DNA from: Verrucomicrobiota bacterium
GTDB taxonomy: Bacteria; Verrucomicrobiota; Verrucomicrobiia; Opitutales; Coraliomargaritaceae
Length of the DNA: 18,563 bases
Direction of reading: 5' to 3'
Assembly (NCBI GenBank): GCA_027620575.1
Contig: JAQCDT010000008.1
Span: 1 to 18,563 of the forward strand
Part shown: piece by piece, positions 1 to 8,130 of the stretch
Layout of the letters: each line of letters starts with the position of its first letter
Numbering within the stretch: the first letter of the stretch is position 1
Position numbers and translations under genes: made by a program
The notes under the pieces: model-generated
The model's database searches: none
What the model was told of the DNA's origin: nothing
What the model saw: only the letters and a program-made list of their open reading frames with translations

Positions 1-213
1 CAGCAATTGAAGTATCGCTACATCTTGCTCATATTGTTCAATATGTGTTTCCAATAATTCAATCGCAGCTTGGGGATTCTCTTTTTTAAGTAATTCGGTC
101 GTTTGTTCCATTAATGCTTTTTTACTTAAGTCAGAAGGTTGGCAAGCAGTGACCAGTGAAAGTATGATTGAAAAAGATAATACTGTAAAAATCTGAATTA
201 ATTGTTTAAACAT
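1..213 (-). CDS. Putative lipoprotein with TPR-like helices (N-terminal fragment)
   Basis: The minus strand reads open from an ATG at 213 to the window edge, giving 71 residues without a stop; the rest lies outside. The start is MFKQLIQIFT, followed by a hydrophobic stretch (residues 8-20) and a lipobox VTAC with Cys24, so this is very likely a lipoprotein cleaved by signal peptidase II. The mature part begins QPSDLSKKAL and contains helical text (LLKKENPQAAIELLETHIEQ) resembling a tetratricopeptide helix pair, which often mediates protein contacts at the envelope. It is divergent from the DUF362 gene with only 17 bases between start codons, so the two promoters must overlap the opposite genes or lie very close. 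No function can be named from the fragment. The CDS call is good because signal peptide, lipobox and frame agree. Confidence 0.8.
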   Translation of the reverse strand, partial: MFKQLIQIFTVLSFSIILSLVTACQPSDLSKKALMEQTTELLKKENPQAAIELLETHIEQYEQDVAILQLL

Positions 214-230
214 GGATAAATTAGCAAGGA

Positions 231-1337
231 ATGAGAATATTTAGTAAAAGTTTATTTGTATTGCAGGTACTGCTTCAAACTTTAATTCAAATCAGCAAAA
301 AACTAATTTTTGGAGCAAAGTTTTTATTATTATTTTTGTTAGTTTTTTTAGAGTCAATGCTTCTTATTGCTGAGGATGAAAAAAAATCAATTGTTTTGGA
401 ATATAGTTTGTCTAATTTTGAGGAAGCGTATGCCGATGCGGTGGATCAATTGCTGAGTGAACACGAAAAGCTGAGCGGACAGAGACTGATTCCTGGAAGT
501 ACACAAAAGGTTGCATTAAAGGTGAATACTCGAGCGGGTGAAGGTTTGTCCACGCCTTTGAATTTAGTCAGAGCCATGATAAAATCATTGGAGTCCCGAG
601 GGTTTGAGCGTCAGTCGATATCAATAGTCGATTTCTCTAGGGTTAATTTAAAAAACGCAGGTTTTTATGAAAAAGACAAAGAGGGCACATTTTATTTTGA
701 GGATTGTCCAGTAGTTGCATTGAACTCGTTGAAATATTTTGAACCCGATTGGTATTATGACAGTCCTATTCCTCCCTTATTAAAGGATCGACCTTATAAT
801 CAAAGTAATGGCTTTTCATTTTTAGACAATGAGGCGACACCCACATTTAGAAAAAGTTTTTTGCCAATACCTTTACTTTTTGAAGTCGATTTTTGGATCA
901 ATTTAGCAGTTGGGGTAGAAGATCCCACTTTAGGGGTCGATGGGGCTTTAGCCAATGCTTCTTTGTGGAATGTGAGTAACCATCTACGCTTCTTAGCCAA
1001 CGAATCGACAGCGGCAGTTGCGATTGCTGAAATTTTGGGAATCCCTGAATTCAATAAGCATCTAATATTACACTTTGTTGCCCTAGAGGAATTTCAATTT
1101 ATTGGGGGCCCTTTTTATAATTCACTGTATTCGAGAGTTCAGCCTAAGCTTTGGATGTCTTCAGACCCTGTTGCTTTAGATCGTTTATTGGTTGATTTGA
1201 TCAATCGAGAGCGAAGAGAAAATGGTTTTAATGAACTTCCTACGCCTTATTTGCAATTATCATACGCCTCAGAGATCGGTCTAGGAGAGGATTCTATTGA
1301 ATCTATTGCGATTCAAAAGATCAATCATGAGCATTGA
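231..1337 (+). CDS. Exported DUF362-family protein
   Basis: A 368-residue protein with a long N-terminal region and a hydrophobic segment at about residues 31-46, ending in LLIA before charged EDEKK. This looks like a signal peptide or anchor, so the domain should act outside the cytoplasm. DUF362 hallmarks are visible: a strand with KVNTRAGEG (97-105) followed by a helix (NLVRAMIKSLESRGF) and SIVDFSR (131-137), then SDPVALDRLL (311-320) and a C-terminal segment ending EIGLG (348-352). DUF362 proteins have no settled biochemical role; some members carry 4Fe-4S ferredoxin motifs, but no Cys cluster is present here. The start is uncertain: AAGGA directly abuts the ATG at 231, too close for a normal ribosome binding site, and the unusually long n-region would also fit an internal TTG start near residue 11. 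nuoA follows in the same direction after 82 bases. Confidence 0.8.
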   Translation: MRIFSKSLFVLQVLLQTLIQISKKLIFGAKFLLLFLLVFLESMLLIAEDEKKSIVLEYSLSNFEEAYADAVDQLLSEHEKLSGQRLIPGSTQKVALKVNTRAGEGLSTPLNLVRAMIKSLESRGFERQSISIVDFSRVNLKNAGFYEKDKEGTFYFEDCPVVALNSLKYFEPDWYYDSPIPPLLKDRPYNQSNGFSFLDNEATPTFRKSFLPIPLLFEVDFWINLAVGVEDPTLGVDGALANASLWNVSNHLRFLANESTAAVAIAEILGIPEFNKHLILHFVALEEFQFIGGPFYNSLYSRVQPKLWMSSDPVALDRLLVDLINRERRENGFNELPTPYLQLSYASEIGLGEDSIESIAIQKINHEH

Positions 1338-1419
1338 TTATTGTCTGCAGAAATCAGCAATTATACTTAATTCTCATATTCCTCTTGAAATTTTTGCCTC
1401 AAGGGTTTCTTTCTTGGAT

Positions 1420-1794
1420 ATGGAATTGAGCGATTATTATCCAATCTTAGTACAAATAAGTTTAGCCTTTAGTATGGGCATTATTATTTTGGTGGCTTCT
1501 CATATATTTGGTCAGCGCAGTCAGTCTTCTGAAATCAAAAATTCGCCTTATGAATGTGGAATGTTAGCCGAGGGTAGTGGACAGGCACGATTTGCTGTTA
1601 AGTTTTATGTTACTGCTATGCTCTTCATTCTATTTGATTTAGAAGTTGTATTCCTAGTGCCTTGGATATTGGTCTTTCGCGACTTTATGGTCGCAAACAT
1701 TAGCATATTAGTGCCGATGCTTTTCTTTCTTTTCGTACTGACTTTTGGCTTAGTCTATGAGTTGAAAAAGGGTGCTTTAGAATGGGAAAAATAA
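1420..1794 (+). CDS. nuoA: NADH-quinone oxidoreductase subunit A
   Basis: NuoA is a small membrane subunit of respiratory complex I, near the quinone-binding region. From the ATG at 1420 the protein has 124 residues, the usual size, with three hydrophobic helices (about 9-30, 62-86 and 92-113). Family motifs are clear: YECGM (44-48), RFAVKFY (57-63), the acidic helix LFDLEVVFLVPW (71-82), and the end VYELKKGALEW. The frame is open further upstream to 1297, but that extension overlaps the DUF362 gene and does not resemble NuoA, so 1420 is preferred although no strong Shine-Dalgarno precedes it. A weak promoter-like pair (TTGTCT at 1341, TATACT at 1362, 15-base spacer) lies in the 82-base gap. 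Unusually, nuoB does not follow: the next gene is ffh, converging from the other strand. Confidence 0.93.
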   Translation: MELSDYYPILVQISLAFSMGIIILVASHIFGQRSQSSEIKNSPYECGMLAEGSGQARFAVKFYVTAMLFILFDLEVVFLVPWILVFRDFMVANISILVPMLFFLFVLTFGLVYELKKGALEWEK

Positions 1795-1843
1795 TCGTCT
1801 CGAATCGAAAGAATTGATTCAAAAGCGATATGGTCGATTAAGG

Positions 1844-3172
1844 TTAGCCGCCCATTTTGTTTTTCATCGCACTTATGAGTTGCTTACCTTTACTGCCTTT
1901 CATCATTCGCATCATTTTTTGCATCTGAGAAAATTGCTTTAGCAAGGCGTTGACGTCACTGACTTTAGTCCCAGAACCATTAGCGATTCGGGTTAAGCGA
2001 CTGCCTCTTAAAAGTCTGGGTGTAGCTCTTTCTTTTGGCGTCATTGAAAGTATAATCGCTTCGGTGTGTGCCATTTTCTTTTCCTCTTTATCTCCAATGG
2101 AGACATTGCTCATACCAGGCATCATGGAGGCAATAGAGCCAAGTGACCCCATTTTTTTCACCTGTTGCATTTGTTTTAGAAAATCATCGAGATTAAATTC
2201 TGCTTTCTCCATGCGTTTTGCCAATCGCTCAGCCTCATTCTGATCAATGGTTTCTTGTGCTTTTTCGACTAATGAAACCACATCACCCATGCCCAAGATT
2301 CTCGAAGCAATTCGATCAGGATGGAAATATTCAAAGGCATCGGATTTTTCTCCCGTTCCCATAAATTTAATTGGAATACCCGTAATTGCTTTCATGGACA
2401 GAGCGGCACCTCCACGAGCATCGCCATCTAATTTAGTCAGGACAATACCTGTACAGGAAACGGCTTCATGAAAAGTCTGTGCAATATTAACCGCTTCTTG
2501 TCCTAAGGCAGCATCGGCTACGAGTAAAATTTCGTCAGGCATGATACTGTCTTTTAATCGTTTGATTTCAGAAACTAGGTCAGTGTCTATTTGCAATCGA
2601 CCTGCGGTATCAAAAATGAAGCAATTAGCCCCCTGAGCTTTTGTCTCTGCCATGCCTTTTTTAGCAATTTTAGAAACATCTTTTTCTTCTCGGTCAGAGT
2701 AAAATAAAGTATTTTCTGTATCGGCCAAGGTTTTAAGTTGATCAATGGCGGCAGGACGATAGATATCGCAAGCAATCAGTGCAGGTGTGTAATTATCCTT
2801 TTTTTTCAAGAGGCGTGCTAATTTTCCAGAAGTCGTTGTCTTACCTGAACCATGAAGACCAATCATCATGATTTTTAGAGGGCGTTTGTTTTCTAAGCTT
2901 GTAGCAGTCGACCCTAATAATTCTACAAGGGCATCACTGATGATTTTGATGACTTGTTCTCTAGCACCTACAGTTTGGGTAATTGTCTGACCTACGCATT
3001 TGGCTTCAACATCTTGAATGAATTGTTTGGCAACTTTAAAATGAACATCGGCTGAGAGTAATGCCTGGCGAACTTCCTTTAAGGCATCTGCGATATTCGA
3101 TTCGGTGAGTTTCTTTTCGCCTCTTAAGTTTTTAAGCGCGTCACCAATTTTTTGTGTTAAGTTTTCCAGCAT
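1844..3172 (-). CDS. ffh: Signal recognition particle GTPase Ffh (SRP54)
   Basis: Ffh binds 4.5S RNA and the signal sequences of nascent membrane proteins, and docks with FtsY to deliver ribosomes to SecYEG. The 442-residue protein has the expected order. The N helical domain covers residues 1-90. The G domain has P-loop GLHGSGKT (105-112), DTAGR (188-192), TKLDGDARGG (246-255) and GTGEK (272-276). The methionine-rich M domain covers about 300-432, with RNA-binding signature SRLTRIANGSG (391-401) and runs such as MQKMMRMM. Length is normal. AGGAG lies 15 bases upstream of the ATG, a long spacing. The rpsP-rimM-trmD genes that often accompany ffh are absent; it converges on nuoA and diverges from lpxC/fabZ across 164 bases. 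A candidate promoter is listed separately. Confidence 0.97.
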   Translation of the reverse strand: MLENLTQKIGDALKNLRGEKKLTESNIADALKEVRQALLSADVHFKVAKQFIQDVEAKCVGQTITQTVGAREQVIKIISDALVELLGSTATSLENKRPLKIMMIGLHGSGKTTTSGKLARLLKKKDNYTPALIACDIYRPAAIDQLKTLADTENTLFYSDREEKDVSKIAKKGMAETKAQGANCFIFDTAGRLQIDTDLVSEIKRLKDSIMPDEILLVADAALGQEAVNIAQTFHEAVSCTGIVLTKLDGDARGGAALSMKAITGIPIKFMGTGEKSDAFEYFHPDRIASRILGMGDVVSLVEKAQETIDQNEAERLAKRMEKAEFNLDDFLKQMQQVKKMGSLGSIASMMPGMSNVSIGDKEEKKMAHTEAIILSMTPKERATPRLLRGSRLTRIANGSGTKVSDVNALLKQFSQMQKMMRMMKGSKGKQLISAMKNKMGG

Positions 3173-3218
3173 GAGTTTTTAATACGGCTCCTGATTCTTT
3201 TACTTTGTACTATTCTAA

Positions 3219-3247
3219 GATTTAGTCCCATCATTTTCTTGGGTCAA
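3219..3247 (-). promoter_or_regulatory. Candidate sigma70-type promoter for ffh
   Basis: On the minus strand TTGACC (3247-3242) matches five of six bases of the -35 consensus. It is separated by exactly 17 bases from TAAATC (3224-3219), a poor three-of-six match to -10. It lies about 46 bases upstream of the ffh start in the divergent ffh/lpxC gap. The strong -35 and correct spacing are seen directly; promoter function is inference. Confidence 0.25.
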
Positions 3248-3336
3248 CGTCAGAAAACTGATGCTTTACAACTGATTGAATCACGTCCATCGTTTTCTTC
3301 ATTCTATTTATCATATAGTTCTATTTTCTTTATAAT

Positions 3337-4680
3337 ATGAAGCAAAGAACCCTTTCACGCGAAGTTTCTTTAAAAGGCAAGGCTCTACACACAGGTGAAG
3401 AAGTCAACATGACGATTAAGCCTGCACCTGAAAACCACGGTATCGTTTTTAAGCGATTGGACCTTTATGGAAAGCCAGTGATTAAGCCTTTAATTGATTT
3501 TGTTGAGGATTTAGTCAGAAGTACAACGATTGCGGATGGGCACACTAAAGTGCATACAGTCGAGCATGTATTAAGTGCCTTGAGTGGTTGCTCTGTCGAT
3601 AATGTATTAATCGAAATGGATGCGAGTGAGCCCCCGATTATGGACGGCTCTGCAAAGCATTTTGTAAATTTAATTCAGAAAGCAGAGCCAGTAGAGCAGA
3701 ATGCGGATAAGGCTTATTTTACTTTAGAAAATCCAGTTTCGGTGACCAAGGGAAACAGTTCGATTATCGCACTTCCTTATGATGGATTTAAAATTACCTG
3801 CACTTCTTCAGACGATCGTGGCGTCCATACGCAGCACTTGAGCATCGATATTGATATCGAATCCTACATCACCCATATCTCGGCCGCTCGTACCTTCACT
3901 GTTTACGAAGATATTGAGGAATTGATTAAACTAGGAAAAATTAAGGGTGGTACTTTAGACAGTGCGATAGTTATCAAAGGTGATAAGATTCTAACTAAAG
4001 AACCACTCCGTTATAAAGACGAGTTTGTTCGTCATAAAATTTTAGATATTATTGGTGATATCGTTTTGTTAGGGATGCCAATCAAAGCACACATTATAGC
4101 CGTACGTCCAAGCCATGCTTTGAATGCTCAGCTGACAAAAAAGCTTCGTGAAGCCCAGCTTGAGCAATCATCACCACCGAAAAAACCTACAGGAGCTTTG
4201 CAAAAAGAGGCAGGCGGAGTAGAGGTTTTAGCTCCAACCGATACAGCTTTAGATATACGAGAGGTCATGGATATTTTGCCGCATCGCTATCCTTTCTTAA
4301 TGGTCGATCGTGTAGTAGAAATTATTAACGACAAAGAATTGGTCGCGACTAAGAATTTAACTATGAACGAGCTGTTTTTTCAAGGGCATTACCCAGGAAT
4401 GCCAGTGATGCCGGGAGTACTTCAAGTGGAGGCAATGGCTCAAGCAGTCGGTATATTGCTCTTGAAATTATGCCCAATTGATGAATCTAAAGTCGCCTTG
4501 TTCATGAGTGCAAATAATGTCAAATTTCGCCAAGCAGTGGTGCCCGGTGATACTTTAGAAATTCGTGCAAAAATCACTAAGGTCAAAGGGAATAAATTAG
4601 CTCAGGCAGAATGTAAGTGCCTAGTTTCTGGTAAGCTGGCATCTCAGGCAGAACTTATGTTCTCTATTGTCGATGCCTAA
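3337..4680 (+). CDS. lpxC/fabZ: Bifunctional UDP-3-O-acyl-GlcNAc deacetylase / 3-hydroxyacyl-ACP dehydratase (LpxC-FabZ fusion)
   Basis: This fusion joins LpxC (residues 1-270), the zinc enzyme committing UDP-3-O-acyl-GlcNAc to lipid A, with FabZ (about 300-447), the dehydratase of fatty-acid elongation. Both use the hydroxyacyl-ACP pool. LpxC features: HTVEH (73-77, with E76 and zinc ligand H77), MDGSA (102-106), AARTFT (183-188), HKILDIIGD (233-241, zinc ligands H233 and D237) and H260 in PSHALN, where most LpxCs have Gly before the His. FabZ features: LPHRYPFLMVDRV (314-326, catalytic H316) and FFQGHYPGMPVMPGVL followed by E365 in the catalytic helix. A Pro/Lys-rich linker lies at 278-298. 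Such fusions are known in Bacteroidota and some relatives. lpxA follows after 18 bases, so they form an operon. No Shine-Dalgarno is visible before the ATG. Confidence 0.96.
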   Translation: MKQRTLSREVSLKGKALHTGEEVNMTIKPAPENHGIVFKRLDLYGKPVIKPLIDFVEDLVRSTTIADGHTKVHTVEHVLSALSGCSVDNVLIEMDASEPPIMDGSAKHFVNLIQKAEPVEQNADKAYFTLENPVSVTKGNSSIIALPYDGFKITCTSSDDRGVHTQHLSIDIDIESYITHISAARTFTVYEDIEELIKLGKIKGGTLDSAIVIKGDKILTKEPLRYKDEFVRHKILDIIGDIVLLGMPIKAHIIAVRPSHALNAQLTKKLREAQLEQSSPPKKPTGALQKEAGGVEVLAPTDTALDIREVMDILPHRYPFLMVDRVVEIINDKELVATKNLTMNELFFQGHYPGMPVMPGVLQVEAMAQAVGILLLKLCPIDESKVALFMSANNVKFRQAVVPGDTLEIRAKITKVKGNKLAQAECKCLVSGKLASQAELMFSIVDA

Positions 4681-4698
4681 GGCTTAAAGAAAAGAGTT

Positions 4699-5475
4699 AT
4701 GGAAGCAAAGATTCATCCAACTGCCATTATCGAATCCGGTGCCCAATTAGAAGAAGGTGTCATTGTCGGAGCCTATGCCTACATTGGCGCTCAGGTGAAA
4801 ATCGCATCAGGGACTGAGGTCATGCACCATGCGACCGTTGACGGGGATACGACTTTAGGAAACGATAACGAAATTCATCCGTATGCCTACATCGGTGGAA
4901 AAACCCATGATTTAAAATATAAAGATGGCATCCATCGTTTAAAGATTGGTAGCCACAATGTTTTTCGCGAATACTCTACAGTTCATTGTGCCACAGCTGA
5001 AGATTTATTGACTGAAATGGGAGACCATAATGTCATCCTTGCTTACAGTCATATCGCCCATGAATGCAAAGTGGGTCATCATTTAGTAATGAGTAGTCAT
5101 GCTGCTCTAGGGGGTCATGTGGAAGTTGGCGATCATGTGAATGTGGGCTGGGGCGTAGGCATTCATCAGTTCTGCCGTTTAGGCGACCATTGTATGGCGG
5201 CGGCAACCGCTACTGTACTACAAGACATTCCTCCATTTTTTACTGCTTCAGGAAATCCTGCTGAAGTCAGAGGTATTAATAAAGTGGGTCTTCAGAGAGC
5301 TGGATTCACTGAAGAGGCCATGAGTGGAGTACGCAAAGCCTACAAGCAATTGTACAAGAAGGGACTGAATCGCTCACAAGCAATTGAAAGTATAGTCGAT
5401 TCAGAACTTTCCCAAATCAAAGAGGTGGACACATTAGTGGCCTTCATTAAAGCGAGTGAGCGAGGTATTGCCTAA
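4699..5475 (+). CDS. lpxA: Acyl-ACP--UDP-N-acetylglucosamine O-acyltransferase
   Basis: LpxA carries out the first step of lipid A synthesis, moving a 3-hydroxyacyl chain from ACP onto UDP-GlcNAc in the cytoplasm. The 258 residues match the family length. Residues 1-185 show the hexapeptide repeats of a left-handed beta-helix. The active-site segment AYSHIAHECKVG (115-126) places the catalytic base at H121 (equivalent to E. coli H125). GIHQF (154-158) and GNPAEVRGINKVGLQRAGF (185-203) are standard LpxA sequence. The C-terminal helical domain (about 200-258) completes the trimer unit. The ATG is preceded by a purine-rich GAAAAGAG, one of the better ribosome binding sites here. It lies 18 bases after lpxC/fabZ and is last in that operon, with a hairpin shortly downstream. 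Confidence 0.96.
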   Translation: MEAKIHPTAIIESGAQLEEGVIVGAYAYIGAQVKIASGTEVMHHATVDGDTTLGNDNEIHPYAYIGGKTHDLKYKDGIHRLKIGSHNVFREYSTVHCATAEDLLTEMGDHNVILAYSHIAHECKVGHHLVMSSHAALGGHVEVGDHVNVGWGVGIHQFCRLGDHCMAAATATVLQDIPPFFTASGNPAEVRGINKVGLQRAGFTEEAMSGVRKAYKQLYKKGLNRSQAIESIVDSELSQIKEVDTLVAFIKASERGIA

Positions 5476-5492
5476 AGCTAAAGCAATGTAAG

Positions 5493-5520
5493 CAAAAAAA
5501 ACGACTGCTAGTGCAGTCGT
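5493..5520 (-). terminator. Intrinsic terminator of pnp (possibly bidirectional)
   Basis: A perfect 8-bp stem ACGACTGC/GCAGTCGT (5501-5508 with 5513-5520) and a 4-base loop. On the minus strand it is followed by a run of T residues (complement of the A-run ending at 5501), the classic form for pnp, whose stop codon is at 5548. From the plus strand only two T residues follow, so it may also stop lpxA transcripts, but less efficiently. Confidence 0.85.
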
Positions 5521-5547
5521 TTGAAAGTCTTTGAGATAAGACAGATC

Positions 5548-7710
5548 TTAAGAATCAGATGCTTCGGAATCAGCTTCAGTATCACTGCTTTCCGTTTCGC
5601 TCTTCTCTAATGCCGCTTTACGAGAAAGCTTCACTTTTCCTTTATCAAGGCCAATGCACTTGACCACCATTTCATCACCTAATTTGCAAATGTCTTCAGT
5701 CTTATTCACACGGAAGTCTGCAAGTTCTGAAATGTGAACGAGACCTTCTTTACCCGGTAAGCATTCAACAAATGCACCAAAGTCCTTTATCCCTCTTACG
5801 ATACCTCGATAAGTTTTTCCAACTTGGATTTCAGCTGTGCAAAGCTCAACTTCTTGAATCGCACGATCCATAGCTGTTTTACTTGTTGCAAAGATGAGTA
5901 CTTTACCACTGTTGTCTTCGTTGATGTCGATTTGAGCACCTGAGATTTCAGTGATACGGCGAATGTTTTTACCGCCTGGACCAATCAAGGCACCGATCTT
6001 ATCAGGATCAATTTGTAAACTATGAATACGAGGTGCGTGTTCTCTCAACTCAGGTCTTGGAGCACTCAAATGCTCAGACATAATTCCGAGAATCGCATGA
6101 CGTGCTTCCTTATTTTGCTTCAAAGCCTCGAGTGTAATATCAAATGGAAGCCCTGGGATTTTAAGATCCAGTTGGAATCCCGTGATACCTTCTACTGTAC
6201 CTGCGATTTTTAAGTCCATATCGCCAAAGTGGTCTTCAGCACCAAGAATATCGGTTAAGACTACATGTTTAACGATCTTACCTGAATCATCTTTTTCTGT
6301 AACAAGACCACATGAGATACCCGCACAAGGATTAGAAACAGGAACACCTGCATCCATCAATGCAATCGAGCCACCACAGATACTTGCCATAGAAGTTGAG
6401 CCATTTGAACTCATCACTTCAGAGACGAGTCGAATAGAATATGGGAATTCATCTTCAGGTGGTAGAGTCGGCAGTAAAGAACGTTCGGCTAATGCACCAT
6501 GGCCAATCTCACGACGACCTGTAAATCCAAAGCGTCCGGCTTCACCGACGGAGAATGGAGGGAAGTTGTAGTGCAATATGAATGATTTGCTGGTTGCACC
6601 CCCAGTTAAACCATCAATTTCTTGAACATCTTTACTGGTTCCTAAAGTAGCGATCACCAGTGCTTGGGTTTCACCACGATTGAACACCGCTGAACCATGC
6701 ACTCTTGGTACAAGTCCACTATCCGCTGAGATTGTTCTTAAATCTTTTACTCCACGTCCATCGACACGCTTTCCGGTATCTAAGATATTTTTACGGTAAA
6801 GCTTCTCTTGCAATTCATCAAATGCACGAGCTACGTCATTACTATCGACATTCCCTTCACCGAATTTTGCATCCAATGCTTCATTTGTCTCATTGATGAT
6901 CTTTTCAATGGCCATCTTTCTTTCCGTGTAACTGTCAAACGCTAAAGCTTCGATAATCTTATCTTTCGCTTGTTCTTCACAGAAGTCAGTCACTTCCTTT
7001 GGTGTGATCACCAATGGGAATTCCTTCTTCGCTTTACCTGCAATCTTTGTCAGTTCTTTTTGTGCTGCGATGATTGGCTGGATGGACTTTTGCGCAAATT
7101 CCAAAGCCTCATAAAAACGCTCATCAGAAATAAACTCTGCAGAACCTTCAATCATAAGCATTTCGGTTTCAGTACCGACATAGATTAGATCTAGGTCTGA
7201 ATCGAGCATTTCATCATTTGTTGGATTGACGATGAATTCATTGTCAATTTGTCCGATACGAACACAACCGACCGGCCCATTCCATGGCACATCGGAAATC
7301 ATCAATGCAGCCGATGCAGCATTCACCATTAAAATATCGGGTTCATTATTTCCGTCTGTGGATAAAAGAATACCAATCACTTGGACTTCATTCATGAAGC
7401 CTTTGGGGAAAAGTGGTCTGAGTGGACGGTCACAAAGACGTGAAGTCAGAATTTCTTTTTCTGAAGGTTTGCCTTCTCTTTTAAAATAACCGCCAGGAAA
7501 TTTTCCTGCTGCTGAGAATTTTTCTTTATAATCTACGGTTAATGGGAAGAAATCTTGACCCGGTCTCAAGGCAGAAGCCGCTGTGGCTGATACGAATAGA
7601 CTGGTTTCGCCTGAGCGAATGGTGACGGCTCCACTAGCAAGTCCTGCAAGTGTTCCGGTTGAGATTTCTATATCTAAGTTGTCAACGATGACATTGTGTT
7701 TTTGTTTCAT
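5548..7710 (-). CDS. pnp: Polyribonucleotide nucleotidyltransferase (PNPase)
   Basis: PNPase degrades RNA 3'-to-5' by phosphorolysis, often within the degradosome, and also acts in RNA quality control. The 720 residues have the complete layout: RNase PH-like domain 1 (about 8-150), a helical linker (about 230-310), RNase PH-like domain 2 (about 320-550), a KH domain with GALIGPGGKNIRRI (573-586), and an S1 domain (about 630-700). Active-site features include MSSNGSTSMASICGGS (433-448) and the metal-binding segment AEDHFGDMDLK with D493, D499 and K501, corresponding to E. coli D486, D492 and K494. The last 18 residues are Ser/Glu/Asp-rich, probably disordered. There is no good Shine-Dalgarno. 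It lies downstream of rpsO as in many bacteria, but a strong terminator separates them, so it probably has its own promoter in 7711-7793. Confidence 0.97.
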   Translation of the reverse strand: MKQKHNVIVDNLDIEISTGTLAGLASGAVTIRSGETSLFVSATAASALRPGQDFFPLTVDYKEKFSAAGKFPGGYFKREGKPSEKEILTSRLCDRPLRPLFPKGFMNEVQVIGILLSTDGNNEPDILMVNAASAALMISDVPWNGPVGCVRIGQIDNEFIVNPTNDEMLDSDLDLIYVGTETEMLMIEGSAEFISDERFYEALEFAQKSIQPIIAAQKELTKIAGKAKKEFPLVITPKEVTDFCEEQAKDKIIEALAFDSYTERKMAIEKIINETNEALDAKFGEGNVDSNDVARAFDELQEKLYRKNILDTGKRVDGRGVKDLRTISADSGLVPRVHGSAVFNRGETQALVIATLGTSKDVQEIDGLTGGATSKSFILHYNFPPFSVGEAGRFGFTGRREIGHGALAERSLLPTLPPEDEFPYSIRLVSEVMSSNGSTSMASICGGSIALMDAGVPVSNPCAGISCGLVTEKDDSGKIVKHVVLTDILGAEDHFGDMDLKIAGTVEGITGFQLDLKIPGLPFDITLEALKQNKEARHAILGIMSEHLSAPRPELREHAPRIHSLQIDPDKIGALIGPGGKNIRRITEISGAQIDINEDNSGKVLIFATSKTAMDRAIQEVELCTAEIQVGKTYRGIVRGIKDFGAFVECLPGKEGLVHISELADFRVNKTEDICKLGDEMVVKCIGLDKGKVKLSRKAALEKSETESSDTEADSEASDS

Positions 7711-7793
7711 ATTTCGTGTTTCTTTTTTTGCGACCTAGTGGGGATAGGACCCGTTTTATAATTAGAGCTAAGTCAGTTTACTTTTTAATAAAT

Positions 7794-7829
7794 AAAAAAG
7801 CCGGACCTAGTGTTTGAGTAGATCCGGCT
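7794..7829 (-). terminator. Intrinsic terminator of rpsO
   Basis: On the minus strand AGCCGGATCTA pairs with TAGGTCCGGCT (7829-7819 with 7809-7799): an 11-bp stem with one G-T wobble and a 9-base loop, followed immediately by a run of T residues. It starts 12 bases after the rpsO stop codon. It should end most rpsO transcripts before pnp, although read-through is possible. Confidence 0.9.
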
Positions 7830-7840
7830 GGTAAAGTGTT

Positions 7841-8113
7841 CTATCGACGCAAATTCAGCTTCTCTAAAATATTAGTATAGCGTGTGAATGCAGTGCGTTT
7901 TAGATAATCGAGAAGTTTTCTACGTCTTGCAGTCAGGGCAATAAGACCTCTGCGTGAGTGAAAATCTTTTCTATGATCACGTAAGTGTTCAGTTAAGTGT
8001 TTGATGCGAGCACTGAGAAGTGCGATTTGAACTTCGGACGAACCTGTATCAGTTTCGTTGCTTCCGAATTCTTTGATAATTGCTGCTTTATCGATAATTG
8101 AGTTTTCTGACAT
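7841..8113 (-). CDS. rpsO: Small ribosomal subunit protein uS15
   Basis: S15 is a primary 16S rRNA-binding protein that sits on the three-way junction of helices 20-22 and helps order the platform of the small subunit. The 90 residues match the family (usually 88-90) and show its signature: TGSSEVQIALLSARIKHLTE (23-42), HRKDFHSRRGL, and the basic RRRKLLDYLKR. The start codon is 90 residues from the stop, with no Shine-Dalgarno in the AT-rich bases before it. In other bacteria S15 represses its own translation by binding a leader RNA. Upstream of this gene is a strongly foldable 75-base element, listed separately, that could do this. The gene ends 12 bases before a strong terminator and is followed by pnp. 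Confidence 0.97.
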   Translation of the reverse strand: MSENSIIDKAAIIKEFGSNETDTGSSEVQIALLSARIKHLTEHLRDHRKDFHSRRGLIALTARRRKLLDYLKRTAFTRYTNILEKLNLRR

Positions 8114-8130
8114 ATTTTATTTGAATTGCA

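Noticed and set aside
800..1054. Minus-strand open frame inside the DUF362 gene
   Set aside because: Low-complexity translation with no signal or motif; the plus-strand frame has family motifs throughout.
1297..1419. N-terminal extension of nuoA to an upstream start
   Set aside because: It overlaps the DUF362 gene, does not resemble NuoA and would make the protein longer than usual.
1795..1843. GAATC/GATTC inverted repeat between nuoA and ffh as a terminator
   Set aside because: The stem is only 5 bp with an AT-rich loop and no T-run on either strand.
3331..3336. A perfect TATAAT directly before the lpxC/fabZ start codon
   Set aside because: As a -10 element it would start transcription inside the coding region, after the only start codon that gives a complete LpxC. 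It is most likely chance in an AT-rich leader.
7732..7812. GACCTAGTG repeated at 7732-7740 and 7804-7812
   Set aside because: One copy is part of the rpsO terminator stem and loop. A 9-base match at this distance has no further support.
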